Origin: Adenophora triphylla var. japonica
Taxonomy: Eukaryota; Streptophyta; Magnoliopsida; Asterales; Campanulaceae
Direction: 5' to 3'
DNA: 64,000 nt
Assembly: GCA_022495995.1 (NCBI GenBank)
Contig: JAFEMH010000527.1
Span: 372,001-436,000 of the forward strand
Shown here one piece after another: positions 24,142 through 35,890 of the stretch. A model generated the notes under the pieces. It worked only from the letters and a program-made list of their open reading frames with translations. It was not told the origin of the DNA and did not search any database. The position numbers were made by a program, and so were the translations under genes. Position 1 is the stretch's first letter. Every line of letters begins with the position of its first letter.

Positions 24142-24779
24142 TTAGATCATAATTATTTGTGTGGCTAACTCAAGAGGTGTCGTGTTTCTTATTACTGAAG
24201 AAAATGATGACTTAGTCATTTTATCTTCTACGCAAATTTCACACTTGTCAGTTGAATCGAATTTATTCATAAGAATTAATTCTTGATTCACTGACATCTT
24301 AATTGTGTTGAAATTCACATAACATAATTTATCATGCCATAAATTAGAACCTTTCAAAAGGTAAACATAAGAAACACCGATGCTCTTTGCCTCTAGGCAA
24401 GGTACCCTTTACCAAGAAACAATTTTTCCTGGTCAATACGCTTTTATCTCGACTCAAAACATTTGTCTAAATCCGGCCTTGCTCAACATTGCGAATGTAT
24501 GAGACATGCAGCATATTCACGAGAGTCGGTTCTTTTTAAAGTCATCTTCAAAGCACAACCTTTCCAAATCCCACGACGTTTGGAAGTTTCAGAGTTTCAC
24601 ATATACACCTTCCTTCCATTGATAGGAGTGTATGATGAGAAGCTCTCTTTATCAGCACATATATGGTGAGTAGCTCTAGCGTCTATCCACCATTCTCTTG
24701 GGTTGACTTCCAACTTTGCTAAGTTGGTTTCAAACACCATTACTTCTTTTATTTGTGTTGTGGTCTTGAAAAGACACAA
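24142..24779 (-). pseudogene. Copia protease / GAG-pre-integrase remnant
   Basis: The minus-strand frame at 24779-24597 reads WWIDARATHHICADKESF, the copia protease region with the catalytic DSG changed to DAR. The frame at 24357-24142 reads LWHDKLCYVNFNTIKMS then CEICVEDKMTKSSF, the GAG-pre-integrase and zinc-binding start of integrase. The order protease then integrase is correct for copia. Stops and frame breaks separate the two blocks. Confidence 0.8.
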
Positions 24780-25599
24780 CTTATTTGAACTGGTGCCTCA
24801 GCAGTGCACGGCCGAGTCAACAATTTTGCACGGCCGCTCCATGCTTTGCACGGGCGTGCTCTATGTCTGTGCACGGCCGATCCGGGTGTGCCTCTCTGAA
24901 TAGTCACACTCTTAGCAAGTATCCATTCAAAGAGTCACAACCCAAAACATTTTAACTCCCGCCTAATACCCGCTTCGGTATTAATTGATTCAGTTGTCTA
25001 TTTCCCTTCATGGAATATGACAAACTTTTGCTACGGGATTGGTCTTACCACATCTTGTAACAAATTTTGGAGATGGTTCCTTGAACCTTATAGTCCGTTC
25101 CAAAGTGTTCTACAACTCTTTGGTTGTCCCCACGAGACTGTGCTCTTTGTACGGGCATCATTTGGTCTACTCAGTATGTACATCCTACATATGAGATTTT
25201 TATGATCCTATTCTTTTGCGGCTATTTGTCTTCGCGGATTGGCTATCTGCCTTTCCGGATCTGGATCATCATCATCCTCCTTTTCGGTTATCTTTGGAAA
25301 ATCTGGATCATCATCCTCTTTCTCTTCGGTTTATTTGCCTTGGCGAATTTGGATCATCGTCCTCTTCCTCTTCGGTTATACGATTATAAGTCCGCTCCAT
25401 CAATTCTTTGAATTACTTCCGGGATTATTGTTGACCTTCTCGTTATCTTCTAGTTAACTTTCAATGCTCTTCTAGTTATCCTTCCTTGGAAACCGTTATT
25501 TTTCTCGTTAAGTCTCTAACGATAATGTCCTTCGGTTGTCCATCATCATTGGCTCATATTTGTCATAAAAACAAGAAAACGTTAATATCTTCTTGCGAT

Positions 25600-27030
25600 T
25601 GTTGGGAAAATTGTCTATTTGACAATAAATAATGCTTTCTTGAATTTAACGAAATGACAAATAATATAATGAACCATAACATAATTAACGGGGCAGGAAA
25701 TAAAGATAATCTAGAATGCAAAAATTAAAGCAAACCGAGTAAATAACGAAGTCGAGTCTTGTGTTGGACACAATCTCCGCAAGAAGATATTGCCCCGCAC
25801 TGGTGCTAACGGTCTACGGCAATCTTCTCTCAAGATAAAACGACTTTACAGTCATTAATAGGAGCACACCAAAATTAATGACTTCGGCGAACAAAATTCG
25901 TGTTTGACACTTCCAAGTACTTTGAAGAAGAATTATGCAACGAGATGCTCTATCTTCTAACATATGATGTTAAGAATTCCGTTGAATTCTTTGATCGAAT
26001 CCATAATTCGATTAAATATCTAACCGAGTTAGTTAACTCGTTAGATAAGTGATTCTCTACATCTAGTGAGAGGAGAGAGAGAATATGTGAAGTGAAGATT
26101 GAGTGAATGAATGAATTTGACAAACTAGTGGGGGGTTTATATAGTATATGAAGAGTTGAGGTGTCTATTGGTAATAGCCACAAATGGTGTTTGGTGGAAT
26201 CTGGACCCTTGGATCTGATCTGAATGGAGGGAGGAGATTTGCTTTGAAAGGACATGGGACATGCCCCACCTTTTCCAACCATCACAACCTTAGCCAAACC
26301 CAATCCAAGGTCCAGCCGAGCTTGACCCAACAGGGTCTCGGCCCAAGACCCATGAGCCCACTCGGCCAACCTTGCTGGAACCGGATGGGGCTCGGCCCAA
26401 ACCAAGCATCCACCAGCCCATGGCCCAAACCAATCCAATTCGGCCCATTCGCCAGAACCGAACCCGCCTCCAAGCCCACGAGCCTTGGACCGAACCACCA
26501 TTGCTAAGTCGAACCATGAACCGAGCCAACTTTTGTCAAAAGTTTAAGGCTCCTTTGCTCCTAGCGACGATGCGAAGTGCAAAGTGCGCCCTAAACCGCC
26601 CATTCTGCCCTTCGTGCGCTTCGCGGGTTGTGGGTCCATTTTAAGCTAGAACAAAACTAGCTCAATAGCCTACTTGGATGCATGGTTGGCTCAATGGCCC
26701 AACTAGGTTGGCCCAAGGAGATTAACTTGATGTCTCCTTCCTTGGATGGATCCATTTATAAACTATCATTGCTTTACATCTTTAAGCAATGTGGGATAAC
26801 AATTCCACATCCCATAAACTCTTCATAAAACCCATTTTATTTTGCATACTTTGAGCATTAATTTCTCATTCACCACTAATTGGTTTTGAGAAAGTAAATA
26901 TATCAAATTAATCTACTCCAAATGTAGATTATTAATATGCAATCATTTTCCATTTTTCTAAAATGGAACCCAATGGAATTCTTGGTCAAAAGTCGGTCAA
27001 ACCACACTTTCCAAAACCAAAATTCCAACG
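25600..27030 (-). repeat. Copia 5' LTR (right copy)
   Basis: 1431 bp, matching 20307-21747 with small indels. On the minus strand this is the upstream LTR. No canonical tRNA primer-binding site is obvious at 25599. Confidence 0.9.
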
Positions 27031-27382
27031 AAAATTACACAACAGGTACTTCATCAAGGAAACCCTTGAGAGCTTGCATGATTGACTTTAGGCCCAAACC
27101 CTTAGGGAAGTAATAAATGGGAAGACTTCCACAGGAAGACTAGATGTATAATATCAACATTTGATAATATAAAGTCGAGTGCATATCTAAAAAAATGTGA
27201 ATTTAAATTCTAGCATAGGAGCAACTAAAATCTACAATCATGCAGAAAATGGATAGAAAGAAATAAAGAACTTACCAACATGACCAATGAATACCACATT
27301 CAGGTGTCGCTTCTTATTCTATTCTAATTCATTCTCAGTAACTACTGAGCAGAACTCTCTTTTTCTTTCACTAAAAAAAAAG

Positions 27383-27447
<65 letters not shown>

Positions 27448-27588
27448 TAAAGATACAGTAAATTTTTCAATGGTACACACATAACTAATATAAATCTATC
27501 TCTATCTGATTTAGAAGAAAAAAAAATCTCAATTCAACACATCTAAAAGTGGTTCATGTTAAGATATTGAAAACTTGAAATGAAAAAC
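27031..27588. other. Spacer with GA microsatellite and short coding-like relic
   Basis: Contains the TSD (27031-27035), a minus-strand coding-like stretch at 27040-27130 that would join 20058-20301 before the copia insertion, and a (GA)n tract at about 27386-27443. Confidence 0.6.
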
Positions 27589-28741
27589 CTTCAACTGCAC
27601 TCTTTGGCTCAGTGTGCACCATATCAATATCAGCAACCGCTGGCTGCAAGTCTCTCTTGAAGTTTTTCCTTGTCATAATCAGAAGTGCTCAATTCACTTG
27701 TCGATCGTAATTGTTCGCATCTTTCTCCAATGGCTTTCTTGTCACCAGCTCCATCAAGAACAACTCTGTCGTCCTTTGATATAGTAATCTACAAAAGATT
27801 GTAGAGCCTGAAGTACAAATCAGATGATAGAAATAGATTGTTTAGTCATATTGGTCCAGGGGAAGGAGAAATGAGATTTACCTTTTTACAAGAGCCGAGC
27901 AGTTTTAGTTCAACCTTTTCAAGGTTCAGGCTAAGCACTTCAGTTATTACCTACAAACAATTTGAAAAAGATAAAATAAAAATCAAGGGATGTCCAATTA
28001 TAGCATACCAAAAAAAAAATGGAAGTCGTTAAAGAATGAAAAGGGAGAACTTCATAGAGTAAATAACTGGCAAGTGAAACCTACCCGACCACCGGTGAGG
28101 ATTGCCAGGTCCTGCAAATTTGATTTCCTGTTCTCTCCAAATCCAGGGGCTTTGATTGCACAAACCTACAATAGGTAGATGCACATTAGATCAAGTTTTA
28201 AGGTAGTCAACCAATAAATAAAATTAATTCACATCACTAGCAAGAACTTGAAAGCCACCATGTTGAGAATGAGAGTGGCCAGTACTTAATTTTCAATATC
28301 TTCAGCAACAATAAGTAAAGGTCGGTTCTTCTGCAAATACAAAATAATATTGCTTGGACAACTCAAGATCCATGAAAACCGTTATGCAACATACAACTTG
28401 GTCACTTACCTTCAAAGCCAACTCAAGAACTTTAACAATAGAATTCAAGCTAGAGATCTTTTTCTCATGGATCAAAATGAGAGGATCATCTAGTTCCTGC
28501 AGAGACATAGGGATATAGAGTCAATATACTACTACACGGAGAAACTTGTAGTAGGAAACAAATAAATAGAAATCACTGGGATGCAATGAGAATCTCAAAT
28601 GAAGTCAATAGCAGGAAGAGGGTAAGAACTGCTTACACATTTTTGAGTCTTTATATTAGTAATAAAGTAAGGGGATATAATGCCTCTGTCAAGCTTCATT
28701 CCCTCAACTACTTCAAGTTCATTCTCTAAAGTTTTTCCATC
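27589..28741 (-). pseudogene. Mitochondrial chaperonin CPN60 (HSP60) exons, downstream part
   Basis: Minus-strand exons with GT-AG borders: 28741-28637 ([20 protein letters not shown]), 28496-28410 (LDDPLILIHEKKISS), 28330 to about 28240 (RPLLIVAEDIE, then a stop where a Glu is conserved, then LATLILN), 28165-28085 ([24 protein letters not shown]), 27950-27882 and 27788 to about 27589 ([30 protein letters not shown], then a frame break). These cover the apical and second intermediate part of the group I chaperonin of mitochondria, an ATP-driven protein-folding ring. The C-terminal exons are missing. The upstream exons lie at 46802-46992, across the 17-kb Tat insertion. The stop and the lost ends make this a dead copy. 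Confidence 0.85.
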
Positions 28742-29352
28742 CTGCAACAATAATAGGAAAAACAAAGAAAAGAGAATGAAAAGAAGTCTCATAGAAATGA
28801 AATAGATAAAGGAAAGATGTTCACATCTCCACAATTAACTAGATTGTTGAATATAAGAAATCAAAAAGTTCTACATATGGGGTATAACTATCTTAAAAGT
28901 AAAGCTGAAGAATTGAGAATGACGAAAAGAAGATAAAAACAGAAAACTCATGATAGGTGAATTAATATACCACTACACCCTTTACCTATTGTGTATTGAT
29001 CGAATCTTTAGAATACAAGCATTTGATAGCATTAAGGTAATTCATATCATTTCCGCTTGATACATTGTCTTATTTATGTGGAATTGGTTCTATAAGGGCC
29101 AAGCTAAGTGAACTACTTCATCTTATTTTTGAGAAAGAATAACAAAGACACAAGTTAAAGAAGAAGGTTCACGTAGGTAGAGAAAATAAATGCTTAGTTT
29201 AAGGCATAAAGGGGGGGGGGTAGACTGCATCCTCTTCATGAAGCAAAGGGGATAATGAAATGCATCAAATTTGTAGGCATTTTGATGGTTTCATGATCCC
29301 ATCAGCGAAAAGAATTTTATATCATTATCAACTGTATTCAGGAGCATAACTA
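28742..29352. other. CPN60 pseudogene intron flank
   Basis: AT-rich, non-coding, between the DGKTLENE exon and the Tat insertion. It includes a G9 run near 29211-29220. The TSD CCATC is at 29353-29357. Confidence 0.6.
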
Positions 29353-29357
29353 CCATC

Positions 29358-30266
29358 TGTAGAGACCCCATTCTGAACCCATCGGAGCAGATTAATGCCA
29401 CTCTAAGTCTCGCCTTGAGTCAAGAGTAGAAATCCACCATTTCGTCATGTTTCGTTAAGTTTTGACTAACGACCGTTAGTTTGGACTAAACTGCATACGA
29501 GATAACGAGGGAAGGACAGAATTGTCCACTGAGAGCCTTGTCTCGTGTGGAACGTACGTGTCTCGCGCGATACTAAGCTTCTGCAGACGTGCAAAAGCCA
29601 GTTTCCTGGTCGATTTCAACCACTTTTTGGATAAAACCTTATCAATCCGGTCATCCATTAGAATTTGGGTTCTGAAACCTTCCCAGGGTATTTTATCTCT
29701 CCACCTTCACCTCTCCAACACCTATAAATACTTGAAGATTTTCAGTATTTTGGACCCCGGACTTTTCAGTCAAAACCCCTACGTTTACTGGTTTCTCTCC
29801 CTGAAATATTCCTATAAACCACCCTAAAAATCACCTAAAGTTTGTTTATCAACCTTGTTGATCAACAAACATCAAAGAAAGAATCAAGGAACAAGGTGAA
29901 GATCTGTCCACATCAAGGTTCGACTCTAAACTTGAGTCGAAGCTCTGTCCAAATCTCTTCACGAGGTAATCTTCCTCCTCCCTTTCTAATTGATTGTTAG
30001 AGTGGTGTAATACATCAAACCTAGGATCGGCCTTCAGCCTCCCCAAATCATGGGGACGGTCTCGAAGCAATCGATCATATATTTCGTTTAACCTCGTTAA
30101 ATGGATTCTTTTTACTTATTTAATTAAAACATCTTTTCTTTGAAAACCCTTTTTTTAGCAAGACCGATCTCTGGATTGGGTGGAATGTGTGCTCCTTGAC
30201 CTTACCATTCCATAACCTAAGCCCCGAACCCAAAATCTCTTTTCAAATGATTTTTTCTATATTTCA
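29358..30266 (+). repeat. Tat 5' LTR, 3'-truncated
   Basis: Starts TGTAGAGACCCCATTC and aligns with 45600-46500. Homology stops near 30266 (TATATTTC), where the 3' LTR continues with CAACTAAATAAATATAGG but this copy runs into integrase. Confidence 0.85.
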
Positions 30267-30951
30267 AATTGGGGTTCCCCAAGAGATGATATCGAATAAT
30301 GGTTCCCATTTCGAGAAGGAAATTGATCACCTTTTAACAGAGTACAAAATCGTAAGGCATAAGTCATCTCCTTACAGGCCTCAAACGAATGGAGCAGTTG
30401 AAGCCGCAAACAAAACGATCGAAACCATCATCAGAAAAATTACAGTCACTGGGAAAGACTGGCCCAACAAGCTACCCTTCGCACTTTAGGGATACCGCTC
30501 TTCGATCCGAACATCTACAGGAAGGACTCCATACGCTCTCACATTCGAAATGGAGGCTGTTCTACCAATAGAATTTGAAATACCGTCACTAAGGGTTCTC
30601 CTAGAAACCCAAGTGAATAAAGTTGACTGGCTAGAAAGCAGATACGAAGAGCTAGCCCTGCTAGAAGAAAGAAGGTTGAGAGCAGCCGAACACACTCAGG
30701 CTTACCAAAGAAGAATGTCAAGAGCTTTCAACAAAAAGGTCAAGACAAGAAACATCAGAGTAGGTGACCTGGTTCTCCGCGAGCATCGTCTTAGACCTTT
30801 CAACCCTCTAGGCAAGTGGGGACCAAGATGGATAGGATCCTACGTTGTTAAGAAGAAATTCTCTGGGGGAGCCCTTCAGCTGGTAGACTTAGACGGAGAT
30901 CAGCTACCGAAGCCGGTCAACATGGACAAGCTCAAAAAGTACTTCGCGTGA
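30266..30951 (+). pseudogene. Ty3/gypsy integrase, C-terminal half
   Basis: One frame encodes the end of the integrase core (VPQEMISNNGSHFEKEID, PYRPQTNGAVEAANKT) and the C-terminal region (GDLVLREHRLRPFNPLGKWG ending LKKYFA). The second catalytic Asp of the D,D-35-E triad appears as Asn (SNNG), while the Glu is kept (AVEAAN). A TAG at 30487-30489 sits where a Trp is usual (FAL-stop-GYRSS). The N-terminus is cut off by the LTR fusion. It is non-functional for DNA strand transfer. Confidence 0.9.
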
Positions 30952-31422
30952 CTTGGCCGCTTAAAAATAAAAATCGCTCGCTAGGTTTAAAAATCCCGAA
31001 AGGGGCGACCTAGGCAAAAATTAGAGTTTGCATGAGAAAAGAAGCCCACTAGATTGAAAATCTGAAAGGGCAGTCTAGGCAAAAGCAAGGGTGTGCATTA
31101 AAAAAAAAAGAGGTTTTGTCTCTCGCGAGACTACTCTTCGGCCTGAAATCGTATTTTGTCCTTTTTTTCTCAAAAATGAACTACGTTAGACCTGAGCCTC
31201 TTGTTTAATTGTTGTAAAAGATGAACGTAGGCAGCCTTCGGGTTCAGTCTAATCAAATAAATAAATCAAATTTGTCCTTTTATTAATCAAATGCATTTTA
31301 TTAATAACAAAAGGGAAATCCTAACCACAACGACTAATTTGTTAAGCTAACCATCTTGAAAAAAAATACTAACAAATAAAACTAGCGGTCTATCAAGGAA
31401 TTCTCTCGGTACTCTTTAGGAT
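30952..31422 (+). other. Tat 3' untranslated region start
   Basis: Non-coding, between the integrase stop and the antisense gene. It holds the paired hairpins at 30981-31078 and a CpG dyad TCTCGCGAGA near 31119-31130. Confidence 0.7.
30981..31078 (+). other. Two tandem RNA stem-loops, conserved in Tat elements
   Basis: Copy 1: CTAGGTT (30981) pairs with GACCTAG (ends 31013), enclosing CCC-GAAA-GGG. Copy 2: CTAGATTG (31049) pairs with CAGTCTAG (ends 31078), enclosing TCT-GAAA-GGG. A third copy is at 58638-58667. Each is followed by GGCAAAA or GGTAAAA and then a GCAT-containing stretch. The outer stem shows compensatory changes between copies. Confidence 0.65.
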
Positions 31423-32712
31423 CTAGCCTTTCATTGACTTGGTAGGCCGGTAGACATGATCGCTTCCATCATCTCGATCTCTCTTGTGCTTTGGGCCCTT
31501 CGAAACAGAACATCCCTCGAGGCAATTGAAAACAGATTCCGAAAGCCTCTTGAAGACATGGGGCCTATCCAAGGCTTGCATCTTTCCAGGGAGACCCTTA
31601 CCTCATCGCTCGTACCAATCCCCATCAAGAAAATCTTGGGTTGGATCGGTCCGTACATTGGCAGAATTAGACTGGGCCTCGATCCTTCTTAAAATACGGC
31701 TCGTCACAAAAGAATCTCCTAGCAGTGAAAGACGCAAATCATCAATCTTCTCCGCGCTTAGGTGACCGGTATGAAGGAACAAATCCAAATACTTATCAGA
31801 TAAGAAGACGCTTGCATCAAAAGTTTGAAAGTTCGACCAGCGATCTCGATTAGTTCCTTCACCCCATGCTTGAGCTAACACCTTCGAAAACTCCACACCA
31901 ATATAGGACACTTCACGAGAAGCTCCTTCGAAAAAATAAGGGTCCTGCTGCTGGCCAAACTGACGAAGCACCCGCTTGGGAAAATAAAAAGAGGAATCTC
32001 GTAAACCTGGGAGAACAACCCTGTCGATACCCTTGGTATTGGCAACATACTTGTTCAGTCTCCAATAAGGTGGACACCAAATAATATCTGCAGTGGCGGT
32101 TTTCACAATCAACTTGGCCCACTCATCCACCGAGAGATCCTTGATCAGCAACTTCCACATATGGTATGTAAATGGGGAATACTCCAACGGAGGATCTACC
32201 AACTTGAGGTGCTACCTAAGCCAAATAGTCAACAAAAGAGGACTCCCTTAAGTCATGGAACCGGTCTGGTGCAACTCATCAAGACCATTCAGGGTATCAC
32301 CCAAGATCAGCGGAATAATGTTCCTAGAACGTTTCCTAGCCTGCAGAACGATTTCAACCAATTGGGAGTCAATTAAGCCATCCCTGCACGTGAACAAAAC
32401 ATCTCCAAAAAGAGAAAGGGCCAGAAAGTTTCGTTTGTAAACATGGAAGGCCTTGTCATCTGAATCTCCGCTAAAGCGTTCAGGAAGAGAAGAGCAATCC
32501 ACCCATCTGTGATGAACCAAATCGTAGCAAGTATCGAGGGGAATCCTTAATAATTCGTTCAAAGTCTCCGTATGGTTCCTATTGAATTTAGGAACAACGA
32601 TTTCACCAGTCAAAGGCATATCCAAGATAATGGCAAATTCCTCAACAGTAGGCACCATTTCATTAAGAGAGAAATTAAAGATATGAACAGAGGAATCCCA
32701 AAATCGAGCAGC
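31423..32712 (-). pseudogene. Antisense DUF7745-like gene, 3' part (split)
   Basis: Read on the minus strand, the frame from 32712 gives ARFWDSSVHIFNFSLNEM then VPTVEEFAIILDMPLTGE, and later PFTYHMWKLLIKDLSVDEW, IIWCPPYWRL, FPKRVLRQFGQQQ. These motifs are typical of the plant DUF7745 / aminotransferase-like mobile-domain relatives that plant retrotransposons carry as extra ORFs. Two in-frame stops (TAA and TAG on the minus strand, about 32205-32250) and a TGA at 31603-31605 break it; the probable original stop is at 31423. The N-terminal 70 codons are at 41416-41627, displaced by the nested element. Function is unknown. Confidence 0.75.
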
Positions 32713-34098
32713 TGAATGTGCGCTCGCCCGAAAAAAAGAAAAGGAGTCGCCACGCCGTTTTAAGAGGAAACATTGAAAACCTTTGTTTTAGAGAGAAAAC
32801 ATGAGTTCGGAGGTCAGGTTACGTGTTGGGAAGAACCGAGAGTTCACCCAACACGCCTCGTCCGTAGACGAGTCTTTCAATCAAAAAAAACATCCAAGTA
32901 AATCCAAAATGTGTGCATACATTGATAATAAGCAAGATGTGGTAAAATGCGTCTTATTGATTATGAAAAGAGAAATTACATATTGTGAGCCCATTATTTA
33001 GGGAGGCCACATCTCTGAATACAAACAATCTTAAAACAGATTACAAAAGAAAGAGGTCTCTGCAGATAGGTCACTTATGTCGCGTGACACGTCGTACCAG
33101 TGACCAAATATGTCGCGTGACACGGGGATCACATGGAGATGAAGGTGTCGCGTGACACAAATGGACCATCTGCGAAGACTTACGCATGAACAATGAATTG
33201 ACAGAAAGCTATACAGATCTAATCAATTAGCTAGATTACGAACGAAATACATAAACAACATCAAATCGACCCAGGGAGTGTGGATATGGGTAGATCCACA
33301 CCCCCTTGGGGCTCAAGCACCAAATTCAACCAAATCAATCAATATGAGCTCAATTACACAATTTATGTAAGTTAAACGAGAGATTGCGATTGGGATTGAT
33401 AATTCGAGATAGCTAGGATCGATTGCGAATCCAAACAAAATATAATGCTAGAATTACAAGGAATTAAGCAAGAGAGAGAGAGGGAGAGAGGGTTAGGGAA
33501 TCGTTACCCTTGTTGCTTCCACGAATTCTATATCCGATCGAGATATAGAATCCTTCAATTCGTCGTTGCAGATCTCAAAGCTGCAGTGCAAGGGCTCCAA
33601 TTGGTGTAGTTTGAGAATTGGGTTTGGATGGGAGGAATTGGTTAGTTGGAAGGTAGGAGAGAGAGAGGTTTGGTGTTTGGGATGTTCGTCACAATGCTAT
33701 TTTGGCAGAGTAACGATGAGGCTAGAATTGGGATCCATTTCAATGAGGGGAGTGGTCTTATTTATAGAATGTTTGCTTGGCTGCCTTAGTGTGTCGCCAC
33801 GACCCTACGCGTCCACTTTTTATGCCTCAGCCGTCGCGTGACTCAAGGTGGCTCAACCGCTTTTGGCGCCAAAAACCGGCTCGGAACATTCCGGGAAAAT
33901 ACCCAAAAGGCCCAACAGTTTTATTCCCAAGGGGTCCTTTGGCATGAATGATGTACCAAAAGGTACTTCCTTCAAGGGAAACTCATGGAACGTTTCCGGA
34001 AGTCTCGGGATAGGCCGAATTTACCAAAACGCCCCTTAATGCGCTTTTATTATATTAAAATGCATCGAAAGGTTGCGAATTGGATTGGCGTACTTACA
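32713..34098 (-). repeat. Nested element LTR (left copy, 3' LTR)
   Basis: 1386 bp, TGAATGTGCGCTCG...GTACTTACA on the plus strand. It contains three TGTCGCGTGACAC dyads (33078, 33111, 33146). It differs from the right copy at clustered sites, many at CAG/CTG trinucleotides. Confidence 0.9.
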
Positions 34099-34364
34099 GA
34101 GCCTCCTCGGCAACGTCACTTTTGGAAAAAGTGGGGTTGTCGATAAAATAAGACCCAATCTCAATGAGCGGTGGGGTTAAGGTGAAGGGCTAGAAGGGTG
34201 AGAAGGGGAAAATTATGGCCGGACCTTTCGAGAAAGGATTCCTACGTATCCATTTAAGAAGGGAATCAAGCCAAATCGTAGTTCGGAATTACCAATACCG
34301 ACTACAAGCAAGAAAGGGGTAGAGATGTGTCTTCATACCTTTGCCGTGCTTACATGTGACTTCC

Positions 34365-34960
34365 GTGCTCCGCTTGAGAGGCTTTTCTTGGGTTTGGCTC
34401 GCTTGAGAGGCTTTTCTTGGTTTGGCTCGCTTGAGAGGCTTTTCTTCTTTGTTTGCTCCGCTGTAGAGAGGCTTTTCTTCTTGTGTGCTCCGGCTAGAGA
34501 GGCTTTTCTTCTTTGTGTGCTCCGCTAGAGAGGCTTTTCTTCTTTGTGTGCTCCGCCTAGAGAGGCTTTTCTTCTTTGTGTGCTCCGCTAGAGAGGCTTT
34601 TCTTTCTTGTGTGCTCCGCTAGAGAGGCTTTTCTGGTTTTGGCTCCGCTTGAGAGGCTTTTCTTGGTTTGGCTCTGCTTGAGAGGCTTTTCTTGGGTTTG
34701 GCTCTGCTTGAGAGGCTTTTCTTGGTTTGGCTCGCGAGAGGCTTTTCTTGGGTTTGGCTCGCTTGAGAGGCTTTTTCCCGGTTTGGCCTCGCTCTGCTTG
34801 AGAGGCTTTTCTTGGTTTGGCTCTGCTGAGAGGCTTTTCTTGGTTTCGCTGCGCGAGAGGCTTTTCTTGGGTTTGGCTCGCAGAGAGGCTTTTACGTGTG
34901 CTCGCTTGGGAGGCTTTTTCTCTCAAGGCGTGCCGCTTGGGAGGCTTTTTTCTTGGTGTT
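34365..34960. repeat. ~30-38-bp tandem array (AGAGGCTTTTCTTGG unit)
   Basis: About 17 copies of a unit centred on TTGAGAGGCTTTTCTTGGTT with variable linkers (GGCTCGC, GGCTCTGC, GTGCTCCGC). Long ORFs on both strands here are by-products of the repetition. Confidence 0.9.
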
Positions 34961-35114
34961 GTGGGGCTACTTGTATTGTCGAGCTCTTCTTGGGGCTGTC
35001 ATGGATATACATGCCTTTTTTGCTTTGTTCTTTCTTCTCCAGTTTGGTCGGAGGTCCAGTCTTCGGGACTCAATTGATTATTGTACCTGCGGGGGGTAAA
35101 ACAACAAAGGATGC

Positions 35115-35290
35115 GACTGTGTGGTTGTCACCCAACATCTGACTGTGCGGTTGTCACCCTTTCCTGACTGTGTGGTTGTCACCCTTTCCTGACTGTGTGG
35201 TTGTCACCCTTTTCTGACTGTGTGGTTGTCACCCTTTTCTGACTGTGTGGTTGTCACCCTTTCCTGACTGTGTGGTTGTCACCCTTTTTT
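35115..35290. repeat. 25-bp tandem array, 7 copies
   Basis: Units of GACTGTGTGGTTGTCACCCT plus five variable bases repeat seven times with almost no divergence. Confidence 0.95.
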
Positions 35291-35538
35291 GACTGCTGGC
35301 TTTGATCTGGGACCATAATCACTGTGATGGGGGTCGCTTGATTGGCAGCGGGGCTTTGTCGGCACTTCGGTGACGGGATTCTGGCTTGCTGGGCAGCGAA
35401 AATTATCGACGGTTCGGCTCTTGTGTCCCTAGACTTGCTTGGTAAGCCGGGGACTTCGCTTGCTGGGCAGCGACTCTTATTGACGGCTGACGGTGGGGGT
35501 TATGGCTTTTGACGTGCCCTGGGGAGATTCATATAAGC

Positions 35539-35890
35539 GCGGACTCTTTGTCTCGGTTTATCATGCAGAATAGGCTTTGAAGTCGTCGAGACTGGTGAGC
35601 CTTGTTGCTTGGAATTCTGGGGCAGCTGGGCTCTTCTTTCTTTTTTCTTTCTTTGACAAGCACTGCTTGGGGTGCGAGGCAACCCGGGACTCTTTCCTCT
35701 TTGGGGTTGACAGATGCGGACTCTTTGTCTCGGCTCATCATGCAGAATGGGCTTTGAAGTCGTCGGGGATTTGGTGAGCCTTGTTGCTTAAATTCGGGGA
35801 GCATTTGGGGCTCTTCTTTTCTTTTTCTTTCTTTGCCAAACACTGTTTGAAAGGCTAGGCTGGCTGGGGCTCTCTTTCATATGATGCCGA
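35539..35890. repeat. 177-bp direct duplication, two copies
   Basis: GCGGACTCTTTGTCTCGG recurs at 35539 and 35716, followed by matching GGCTTTGAAGTCGTCG and GGGCTCTTCTTT blocks, with moderate divergence. Confidence 0.8.

Larger units (their letters stand above)
20307..27030 (-). mobile_element. Ty1/copia element, complete ends, decayed interior
   Basis: Two 1.4-kb direct LTRs (20307-21747 and 25600-27030) flank a 3.85-kb interior, with AAAAT target duplications at 20302-20306 and 27031-27035. The terminal base of the right LTR has mutated A to G. Orientation is minus: coding relics read on that strand, and the polypurine tract CATGTGGGGGAT (minus strand) abuts the LTR at 21748. Only protease and GAG-pre-integrase relics are readable; no reverse-transcriptase motif was found, and 21750-24140 is heavily decayed. 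The LTRs are highly similar to each other, which contrasts with the poor interior. Confidence 0.9.

Noticed and set aside
32801..33001. 66-aa ORF conserved in two places (also 40112-40312)
   Set aside because: The two places are the two LTRs of one element, so identity reflects LTR duplication, not protein conservation.
34576..35142. 188-aa plus-strand and 112-aa minus-strand ORFs rich in RGFSWF or EKPLSRAKP
   Set aside because: Produced by a stop-free tandem repeat read in several frames; the frame drifts with unit length changes.
35115..35290. CRISPR-like regular direct repeats
   Set aside because: The units are contiguous with no unique spacers, in plant nuclear DNA inside a retrotransposon.
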